From the NCBI GenBank assembly GCA_964444065.1, contig CAYUFL010000072.1:1-5113 (forward strand): a stretch of DNA of 5,113 nucleotides. The letters run 5' to 3'. Every line of letters begins with the position of its first letter. The stretch's first letter is position 1. The notes under the pieces were generated by a model. That model saw only the letters and a list, made by a program, of their open reading frames with translations, had not been told where the DNA came from and did no database searches. A program made the position numbers and the translations under genes. Positions 1 to 5,113 of the stretch are shown here, in pieces. Source of the DNA: JBGMEA01 sp964444065 (lineage in GTDB: Bacteria; Bacillota; Clostridia; Eubacteriales; Anaerofustaceae).

Positions 1-1719
1 AATAGCAGTCAGTATTTCCGACATTCCGTTCGACGGTCCTACCGCGGGTGTGACGGTGGGATTGATCGATGACAAATTTATCATCAACCCCACTTCCGAA
101 CAAAGAGATCTCAGTAAATTGGATCTGATTGTGGCAGGATCAAAAGACGCTATTCTCATGGTTGAAGCCGGTGCCAAAGAAGTGAGCGAAGAAGAAATGA
201 TCAAAGCCATCCTTTTTGCGCACGAAGAAATCAAAAAAATAATTGAATTCCAAATGGAAATCATTCAGGCTCTCGGTAAGCCAAAAAAAGATATTCCATA
301 TTACAGACCAAATGAAGAACTCAAAGAAGCAATGTACGGAGAAGCACTCGAACTTTTGAAAAACGCAGTCTCGGGTCCGGATAAAGCAACACGTGAAGAC
401 AATATTGATAAAGTCAAAGTTGTGATCAAAGAAAAATATCTCGCTTTATATCCTGAGAATGCGAATGATATCAATGAAATCTTTACAAAAGCACTCAAAA
501 GTACAATCCGCGATATGATAGCACATCAGAATATCCGTCCGGATGGCAGAACCCAGGACGAAATCCGCCCGATTACGTGTGAGGTTGGAAAATTAAANNN
601 NNNNNNNNNNNNNNNNNNNNNNNNNNNNNNNNNNNNNNNNNNNCACAGGCACTTTCTGTCGCTACATTGGGCGCACTCCGCGAAGAACAGATTATTGACG
701 GAATCACGGAAGAAGAATCCAAACGTTACATGCACCAGTATAATTTCCCCCCATTCTGTGTAGGCGAAACCGGACCAATCCGAGGACCCGGACGTCGTGA
801 AATCGGACATGGGGCATTGGCTGAAAGAGCCTTGGAACCGATGATCCCATCAACAGATGAATTCCCTTACACAATCCGTGTTGTATCCGAAGTGTTAAGC
901 TCTAACGGATCCAGTTCTCAGGCGAGTATTTGCGGAAGCACAATGGCACTCATGGATGCCGGTGTACCGATCAAAGCACCTGTTGCCGGAATTGCAATGG
1001 GACTGATCAAGGAAGAAGATGCTTTAGTTGTACTGGCCGATATTCAGGGAATGGAAGACTTTTACGGTGATATGGACTTTAAAGTTGCCGGAACAGCAGA
1101 AGGTATTACCGCGATTCAAATGGATATCAAAATCCATGGAATTAACGAAGAAATATTGACGATTGCATTAACAAAAGCAAAAGCCGGCAGATTGTTTATC
1201 CTGAATAAAATGTTGGAAGCAATCGCAAAACCACGCGAAGAAGTAAGCGAATATGCACCGCGAATCATCACTATTCAGATTCCTGTGGATAAAATCAGAG
1301 AAGTCATCGGCTCCGGCGGAAAAATAATCAATAAAATCATCGATGAAACCGGTGTTAAAATTGATATTATGGATGACGGCAAAGTGTTTATCGGCTCCCC
1401 AGATCTCACAAGAGCCGAAAAGGCAAAAGCAATCATTGAGGGTATCGTTAAAGATATCGAAATTGGCGATGTCTTTACAGGGAAAGTAACAAGACTCATG
1501 AACTTTGGTGCATTCGTTGAATTGCCGAATGGGAAAGAAGGCTTGGTTCATATTTCGAAACTCAGCCATGAGCGCGTTGAAAAAGTCGAAGATGCTGTCA
1601 ATATCGGAGACATTGTTGAAGTCAAAGTGATCGAGATTGATAAACAAGGTCGAATTGATTTATCCAGAAAAGCGATGCTTCCCAAACCGGAAGTCAAAAA
1701 AGCACCCGAAGATAATTAA
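1..1719 (+). CDS. pnp: Polynucleotide phosphorylase (PNPase), 5'-partial, interrupted by an N gap
   Basis: This is the phosphorolytic 3'-5' exoribonuclease, which releases nucleoside diphosphates from RNA and acts as a trimer, often in the RNA degradosome. The frame is open from base 2 (reading IAVSISDIPFDG), so the true start lies upstream; the GTG at 50 is internal. Visible in order are the end of the first RNase PH core (to about base 100, ending FIINPT), the all-alpha linker (about 140-500), and the second RNase PH core starting at IRPDGR (533-550). That core continues after the gap with the phosphate-binding SNGSSSQASICGST stretch (901-942) and GDMDFKVAG with its metal-binding Asp residues (1066-1092). 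A KH domain with IGSGG follows (about 1276-1395), then an S1 domain (about 1465-1674, FGAFVELPNGKEGLVHIS) and a short charged tail ending in TAA. The frame changes across the N run at 598-643; the protein is otherwise intact on both sides, so I treat it as one functional gene with an assembly fault. Identity is very secure. Confidence 0.97.
598..643. other. Assembly gap (46 N) inside pnp
   Basis: This is a run of 46 undetermined bases. Upstream codons are in the frame starting at base 2 (GAG GTT GGA AAA TTA = EVGKL, 581-595). Downstream codons are in the frame starting at base 1 (CAG GCA CTT = QAL, from 646). PNPases normally have 14 residues here (PRTHGS-LFTRG-T type), which is 42 nt between the L and Q codons, but the window has 50 nt. 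The gap length is therefore probably an estimate, with about 38 missing bases expected if there is no real indel. The missing segment carries conserved active-site Arg and His residues. Confidence 0.95.
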
Positions 1720-1736
1720 TAAACCGAATAATTCTT

Positions 1737-1765
1737 ATCAAAGTGCCGAGAGGCACTTTGATTTT
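1737..1765 (+). terminator. Rho-independent terminator after pnp
   Basis: A perfect 11-bp stem (ATCAAAGTGCC at 1737-1747 with GGCACTTTGAT at 1752-1762) closes a GAGA loop of the GNRA type and is followed by a short T-rich run (TTTATAT). It lies 18 nt after the pnp stop. The U tract is short, so some read-through into dut is plausible, especially as no clear promoter is visible between this hairpin and dut. Confidence 0.82.
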
Positions 1766-1799
1766 ATATCCCATTAATCCTTTTTGCTGAGGTTGTATC

Positions 1800-2240
1800 A
1801 TGAAAACACTCTCCATACAAATCGTAAACAAATCTCCCTTCCCTACGCCATCCTATGCAACACCGGGTTCTGCCGGTGCTGATATCTATGCCAATCTTAC
1901 TGAGGCGATTACAATTGGAAAAAATCAGATTATCCTTATTCCCACCGGTTTGTTTATTGCTTTGCCACAGGGTTTCGAAGCACAGATTCGTTCACGCAGC
2001 GGCATGACGCTGAAACACGGGATTGTTGTCGCAAACGGAGTTGGCACGATTGATTCTGATTACAGAGGAGAAATACAGGTAATTCTCCTCAATATATCCA
2101 TTACAGATTACCTGCTTCAACCGGGAGAACGCATTGCACAAATGATTATTTCTCCGTGTGTCCAGGCAAATTTCGTATTATCCTCCACATTGGAATCTAC
2201 ACAAAGAGGATTCGGAGGATTCGGGCATACCGGAAAATAA
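1800..2240 (+). CDS. dut: Deoxyuridine 5'-triphosphate nucleotidohydrolase (dUTPase)
   Basis: The enzyme hydrolyses dUTP to dUMP and pyrophosphate, keeping uracil out of DNA and supplying dUMP for thymidylate synthesis; the family is a cytosolic homotrimer. The 146 residues match the usual length of the trimeric class and all five motifs are present. They are motif 1 PGSAGADIYA (22-31), motif 2 RSRSG (64-68), motif 3 GTIDSDYRGEI with the catalytic Asp and the base-gating Tyr (82-92), motif 4 PGERIAQMII (108-117), and the glycine-rich C-terminal arm RGFGGFGHTG (136-145). The ATG is supported by TGAGGT at 1788-1793, with GAGG 7 nt before the start. The gene lies 80 bp after the pnp stop, beyond a hairpin, and no good promoter is visible in between, so it may depend partly on read-through from pnp. 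Motif 2 has S instead of the more common P (PRSG); I do not read this as loss of function. Confidence 0.96.
   Translation: MKTLSIQIVNKSPFPTPSYATPGSAGADIYANLTEAITIGKNQIILIPTGLFIALPQGFEAQIRSRSGMTLKHGIVVANGVGTIDSDYRGEIQVILLNISITDYLLQPGERIAQMIISPCVQANFVLSSTLESTQRGFGGFGHTGK
2208..2225 (+). repeat. 9-bp tandem repeat in the dut C-terminal motif
   Basis: Two near-identical 9-mers (GGATTCGGA, GGATTCGGG) sit side by side and encode the GFG-GFG part of dUTPase motif 5. This is explained by the conserved glycine/phenylalanine arm of the protein and probably has no role of its own. Confidence 0.5.
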
Positions 2241-2269
2241 ATCAGATACCGCTGCTTTGCAATATTTTC

Positions 2270-2298
2270 TTGCATGTTGTTTTGTTTAGCAGTAAAAT
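2270..2298 (+). promoter_or_regulatory. Candidate sigma70/sigmaA promoter for the aspartate kinase gene
   Basis: TTGCAT at 2270-2275 and TAAAAT at 2293-2298 are separated by exactly 17 bp, each with one or two differences from the -35 and -10 consensus. They lie in the 124-bp gap between dut and the kinase. Transcription would start near 2305, giving a leader of about 60 nt. This is a match by eye in AT-rich DNA, so the call is moderate. Confidence 0.55.
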
Positions 2299-2352
2299 AA
2301 TAGCGAATTTTTTATCATGTCATATTAACTTACATATATTCGAAAACTCAAC

Positions 2353-2367
2353 GGAGGAACCAAATTG
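2353..2367 (+). promoter_or_regulatory. Strong ribosome binding site deciding a TTG start
   Basis: GGAGG at 2353-2357 is followed by 7 nt and then TTG at 2365. The protein read from this TTG begins MRIVVQKYGGTSV, the expected N-terminus of aspartate kinases, where the KxGGTS motif starts near residue 7. There is no room for an ATG start without losing this motif. Confidence 0.88.
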
Positions 2368-3558
2368 AGAATTGTCGTACAAAAATACGGCGGCACAAGC
2401 GTCAATACAAAAGAAAATCGATCCAATATTATTTTGAATGTTAGAGATGCACTGCATGAAGGGCTGCAACCTGTTATTGTTGTTTCCGCAATGGGCAGAA
2501 ATCCTGAACCATATTCCACAGATGCATTATTTTCTTTGCTTCCGAATATGGAAAGTACCGATTTGAGGAGCAAAGATTTGCTTGCTTCCTGCGGTGAAAT
2601 TATAACGGCAGTTATTGTTTCTGAAGAATTAAAACTAGACGGATATAAAGCCTATCCATTAACAGGAGGCCAATCCGGAATTATGACAGATAATAATTTC
2701 GGAGAAGGCAAAATTCTTGATATTGATGTTTCAATGATACTAAACTTAACTTCACAGGGTATTATTCCTGTAGTAGCCGGCTTTCAAGGCATGAGCAAAG
2801 ACTGCCAAGTCTTGACGCTTGGACGAGGAGGAAGCGATATCACAGCGACCGCACTCGGCGGAGCACTCAATGCTGAGCTGATCGAAATATACACCGATGT
2901 AGACGGCGTTATGACGGCTGATCCAAACGTTGTACAAACAGCGGAACTGCTAAATGTAATTGAATACAAAGATGTATTTCAACTCGCAGAGTATGGAGCG
3001 AAAGTGATTCATCCAAGAGCGGTAGAATTCGCAATGAAGGCAAATGTTCCCGTCTCTGTTCTGAATGTCAAGAAAGGTCGCAGGAGTGAGTGTACTGTGA
3101 TTAACGACGGTTCTGATATTGCCAGAGGCGAATCCATGTTTAGTGCGGTTACAAGTCTCGGAAACTGTTCTCAGGTGGAAATTAAGTCAACCGATTTAAA
3201 AAAAGAAGACGCGATGTTTTCAAAACTGGCAGAAAGCCATATCAGCATCGACATGATCAACATTTTTCCTGATCGGAAAAATTTTATCATCCGAAAAGAG
3301 GATAAACGCAAAGTTTCCGGTATCATGCATAAACTGGAACTCGATTTTGTTGTTAAAGATGATTTTACCAAGATCACAATATTGGGAAATCAAATTTGCG
3401 GGGTACCCGGAGTAATGGCACGAATTATCGCTGTACTGTATTCGAACGGAATTCAGGTATTTCAATCTACTGACTCCAGCAGCACAATCTCAGTTTTGGT
3501 CGAAGGAAAAAAAGCCTCGAATGCTGTCAATCTGCTTCATCAAGCATTAATCAAATAG
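2365..3558 (+). CDS. Aspartate kinase, monofunctional, DapG/LysC type
   Basis: The enzyme phosphorylates L-aspartate with ATP to 4-phospho-aspartate, the first step towards diaminopimelate/lysine, threonine and methionine. It has 397 residues from a TTG start. The amino-acid kinase domain (about 1-250) shows KYGGTS (7-12), VVSAMGR (39-45), SCGE (75-78), GFQG (139-142), GRGGSD (153-158) and YTDVDGVMTADP (176-187). Two ACT regulatory domains follow (about 265-335 and 340-397), the second carrying GVPGV (346-350) and the FQSTDSSSTISVLV segment. There is no homoserine dehydrogenase fusion. As I recall them, the length and the SAMGR...PYSTDALF region resemble Bacillus subtilis DapG, the diaminopimelate-inhibited isozyme, more than LysC or ThrA. 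The effector cannot be read from sequence alone, so I leave the symbol empty (dapG or lysC). It appears to have its own promoter and a terminator, so it is probably monocistronic or the last gene of a pnp-dut read-through unit. Confidence 0.94.
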   Translation: MRIVVQKYGGTSVNTKENRSNIILNVRDALHEGLQPVIVVSAMGRNPEPYSTDALFSLLPNMESTDLRSKDLLASCGEIITAVIVSEELKLDGYKAYPLTGGQSGIMTDNNFGEGKILDIDVSMILNLTSQGIIPVVAGFQGMSKDCQVLTLGRGGSDITATALGGALNAELIEIYTDVDGVMTADPNVVQTAELLNVIEYKDVFQLAEYGAKVIHPRAVEFAMKANVPVSVLNVKKGRRSECTVINDGSDIARGESMFSAVTSLGNCSQVEIKSTDLKKEDAMFSKLAESHISIDMINIFPDRKNFIIRKEDKRKVSGIMHKLELDFVVKDDFTKITILGNQICGVPGVMARIIAVLYSNGIQVFQSTDSSSTISVLVEGKKASNAVNLLHQALIK

Positions 3559-3559
3559 C

Positions 3560-3589
3560 AAAAAGCCAATTTTAAGATTGGCTTTTTTT
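3560..3589 (+). terminator. Rho-independent terminator after the aspartate kinase gene
   Basis: AAAAAGCCAAT (3560-3570) pairs perfectly with ATTGGCTTTTT (3577-3587) around a 6-nt loop, and the U tract (7 T in a row, 3583-3589) overlaps the 3' arm. It begins one base after the stop codon. The A run on the 5' side means it could also work on the opposite strand. It separates the kinase from the uppP transcription unit. Confidence 0.92.
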
Positions 3590-3603
3590 ATTGCTCATTT
3601 TCA

Positions 3604-3631
3604 TTCATTTTTTTTATGGATGTGATATAAT
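3604..3631 (+). promoter_or_regulatory. Extended -10 promoter for uppP
   Basis: TGATATAAT at 3623-3631 is a perfect extended -10 element (TG, one base, TATAAT). The best -35 at suitable distance is only TTCATT (3604-3609, 16-bp spacer), which fits the rule that extended -10 promoters tolerate a weak -35. It lies just after the preceding terminator. Transcription would start near 3637-3639, giving a leader of about 20 nt that is almost only the ribosome binding site. Confidence 0.72.
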
Positions 3632-3656
3632 AAATCATCACTTTTACGGAGGATTC

Positions 3657-4490
3657 ATGAGTACATTACAATCAATAATATTGGGTTTCATTCAGGGAGT
3701 AACGGAATTCCTTCCGATCAGCAGTTCCGGACATCTACTGATCGCGCAATCGTTGTTCGGAATCACAAATGACAATCTCGCAATTTCAATCGTTCTGCAT
3801 TTCGGCACATTTCTTGCTATTATTGCAGCATATCCGACTTCTGTCTGGAATTTGATCAAGGAATTCTTCGGTATTTTATTTGATTTGATTCGATTCAAGG
3901 GTCTTAATTTACAAAAAAGCAAATATCGTCATTATCTGATATATATTATCATTGCTTCCATTCCGGCAGCTATCGTCGGAGTATTGCTGAATGATTTCAT
4001 TGAAAGTGTATTCAGTAAAGTATTCATCGTATCGATGACATTGTTTTTGACCGGATTTATCTTATTGTTGGGAGAAAGAATCAGTGCAAACAATCAGAAA
4101 GAAATCCAACAACTTGGTTTGGGAAAATCATTTCTAGTCGGATTGTTTCAAATGGTTGCGATTCTTCCCGGTATTTCGAGATCTGGCACCACAATGGTCG
4201 GCGGTCTGGTCTGCGGACTAAAAAAAGAAGAAGCACTGGAATTTTCTTTTCTGCTTGCCTTGCCTGCCATACTGGGTTCGATGCTCCTCGAAATGAAAAG
4301 TATTGTCACCATGTTGGCTGACATCTCCGTTATCCCTGTTGTATGCGGTTTTCTAACCGCTTTGATTGTAGGATACTTTTCGATCAAATTATTTAATCTG
4401 ATTGTTAAAAAAGGTCATTTGGTATATTTTTCGATATACTGTTGGACAGTCGGACTCATTCTGGCTGTCAATATGTCATATTTCAACTAG
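3657..4490 (+). CDS. uppP: Undecaprenyl-diphosphatase (UppP/BacA family)
   Basis: This integral membrane enzyme dephosphorylates undecaprenyl pyrophosphate to undecaprenyl phosphate, recycling the lipid carrier for peptidoglycan and other surface polymers; extra copies are known to give bacitracin resistance. The protein has 277 residues, close to the family norm. The first motif is at the N-terminus, with Q13-x3-E17 and then LPISSSGHL (19-27), where H26 matches the conserved active-site His. The second is LPGISRSGTT (170-179), with the conserved Arg at 175. Several long hydrophobic segments fit a multi-pass membrane protein. I chose the ATG at 3657 because GGAGG lies at 3648-3652 and MSTLQSIILGFIQG matches family N-termini. 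The frame is open back to a TTG at 3591, but those 22 extra codons would overlap the promoter and have no ribosome binding site. It probably forms an operon with the next gene, 10 nt downstream. Confidence 0.96.
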   Translation: MSTLQSIILGFIQGVTEFLPISSSGHLLIAQSLFGITNDNLAISIVLHFGTFLAIIAAYPTSVWNLIKEFFGILFDLIRFKGLNLQKSKYRHYLIYIIIASIPAAIVGVLLNDFIESVFSKVFIVSMTLFLTGFILLLGERISANNQKEIQQLGLGKSFLVGLFQMVAILPGISRSGTTMVGGLVCGLKKEEALEFSFLLALPAILGSMLLEMKSIVTMLADISVIPVVCGFLTALIVGYFSIKLFNLIVKKGHLVYFSIYCWTVGLILAVNMSYFN

Positions 4491-4503
4491 GAGAATACCT
4501 ATG
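4489..4503 (+). promoter_or_regulatory. Ribosome binding site overlapping the uppP stop codon
   Basis: AGGAG at 4489-4493 uses the last two bases of the uppP TAG stop and sits 7 nt before the ATG at 4501. The layout suggests translational coupling of the two genes on one mRNA. Confidence 0.8.
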
Positions 4504-5113
4504 AATTTAAAAGAACGTATCCAGAAAAATGATACGATTTTACTTGATGGTTCGATGGGAGCCATTTTAATAAAAATGGGCTTAGGCGGAGCAAAAATTC
4601 ATCGACTGAATACGGAACAACCTGAAATCATTTCTAAAATCCATAAACAGTATTTTGCCGCAGGCTGTGATATTATTCTCACCAATACATTTAACATCAC
4701 GCCCGAAAGTATGCAGAAAGCTGATCTTTCTGTCGAGGAAACGGTACGAGGGGCTGTAGCTGCAGCAAAAGAAGCAAAAAACGATTATCCGGATCGTTAT
4801 GTTGCATTGAACCTTGGACCGACCGGAAAGATGATGGAACCCTACGGACAGCATCCCTACCATTCCGCGTATGATTATTTTAAACTGCAAATTGATTCAG
4901 CATACACGGATGTTGACTTATTTGTGATTGAAACCATCTCTGATTTGACGGAAATGAAAGCAGCAATTCAGGCATGCCGTGACACTTGCGACAAACCGAT
5001 TTTAGCGGCTATGACATTTACTGCGAAAGAAAAAACGTGGCTTGGCGTAACACTGGATCAATGGGCTGATTTAATCAACGACTCTGATATTACTGCAGGA
5101 GGTATCAATTGTA
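4501..5113 (+). CDS. Homocysteine S-methyltransferase domain protein, likely methionine synthase N-terminus, 3'-partial
   Basis: The frame is open from ATG 4501 to the window edge (204 codons). The visible part is the N-terminal (beta/alpha)8 barrel of the homocysteine S-methyltransferase family. It has LLDGSMGA (14-21), LN followed by PEIISKIHKQY (36-51), AGCDIILTNTF (54-64), LGPTGK (105-110), the IETISDLTEMKAA helix, and GINC ending at Cys204, which matches the first zinc-binding Cys of the family. The later Cys-Cys pair and all further domains lie outside. The product transfers a methyl group to homocysteine to make methionine. Whether it is a full cobalamin-dependent MetH, a barrel fused to methylenetetrahydrofolate reductase (YitJ type) or a single-domain MmuM-like enzyme cannot be told here. 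The MEPYG segment after LGPTGK reminds me of corrinoid-type MetH proteins, so MetH is the best guess. No methionine riboswitch or T-box precedes it; it follows uppP by 10 nt. Confidence 0.88.
   Translation, partial: MNLKERIQKNDTILLDGSMGAILIKMGLGGAKIHRLNTEQPEIISKIHKQYFAAGCDIILTNTFNITPESMQKADLSVEETVRGAVAAAKEAKNDYPDRYVALNLGPTGKMMEPYGQHPYHSAYDYFKLQIDSAYTDVDLFVIETISDLTEMKAAIQACRDTCDKPILAAMTFTAKEKTWLGVTLDQWADLINDSDITAGGINC

Noticed and set aside
50..763. Separate 237-residue protein starting with GTG at 50 and ending at 763
   Set aside because: Codons upstream of 50 already encode PNPase in the same frame, and the part after the N run is the wrong frame; it is an artefact of the gap length.
1168..1647. 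159-codon frame on the minus strand, opposite pnp
   Set aside because: It is antisense to the PNPase KH and S1 domains; the Phe/Asp/Asn-rich translation is typical of a shadow of a Lys/Glu/Ile-rich gene.
667..1719. Independent PNPase-like gene starting at ATG 667
   Set aside because: The PNPase frame is already readable before 667 (QALSVATLGAL from 646), and no ribosome binding site suits this ATG.
2241..2364. Lysine riboswitch or T-box ahead of the aspartate kinase gene
   Set aside because: The spacer is shorter than a lysine riboswitch and contains no conserved T-box sequence or terminator hairpin that I can see.
2156..2368. 70-codon frame overlapping the end of dut and the spacer
   Set aside because: It overlaps dut in another frame, has no ribosome binding site, and its translation looks like a shadow of dut followed by AT-rich non-coding DNA.
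3591..3656. 22-residue N-terminal extension of UppP from TTG 3591
   Set aside because: It would overlap the promoter and begin next to the terminator U tract, lacks a ribosome binding site, and the family N-terminus fits ATG 3657.
4582..4890. 102-codon frame on the minus strand
   Set aside because: It is fully inside the homocysteine methyltransferase coding region, shows no recognisable domain, and the + strand frame has clear family motifs.

Overview
The window holds five consecutive housekeeping genes, all on the + strand. In order they are pnp (polynucleotide phosphorylase, missing its 5' end and interrupted by a run of N), dut (dUTPase), a monofunctional aspartate kinase of the DapG/LysC type, uppP (undecaprenyl-diphosphatase), and the N-terminal part of a homocysteine S-methyltransferase / methionine synthase that runs off the 3' edge. 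There is no mobile element, CRISPR array, RNA gene or phage module.

The DNA is moderately AT-rich. It has strong GGAGG/AGGAG Shine-Dalgarno sites, one TTG start and compact hairpin terminators. The order pnp - dut - dapG-like kinase resembles the Bacillus neighbourhood pnpA ... dut ... dpaAB-asd-dapG with the middle genes missing. The PNPase and kinase also read closest to the Bacillus-type proteins I can recall. A bacterium of Bacillota type is the best guess, but this is inference, because no 16S rRNA or other phylogenetic marker is present.

Layout: 1-1719 is pnp with a 46-N gap at 598-643. The reading frame differs on the two sides of the gap, which is most simply explained by a wrongly sized assembly gap. 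A hairpin terminator (1737-1765) follows. dut is at 1800-2240. A 124-bp spacer with a good sigma70-like promoter (TTGCAT, 17 bp, TAAAAT) leads to the aspartate kinase (2365-3558), which ends in a strong terminator (3560-3589). Directly after it an extended -10 promoter (TGATATAAT) starts a second unit: uppP (3657-4490), then the methyltransferase gene (from 4501), whose ribosome binding site overlaps the uppP stop codon.

Functionally, the kinase opens the aspartate family pathway (diaminopimelate/lysine, threonine, methionine), the last gene would complete methionine, and UppP recycles the lipid carrier for the peptidoglycan into which diaminopimelate is built. PNPase and dUTPase are general nucleic-acid maintenance enzymes. 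I found no convincing sign of a previously undescribed system. The points worth a second look are the gap error, the condensed gene order and the uppP-methyltransferase coupling.
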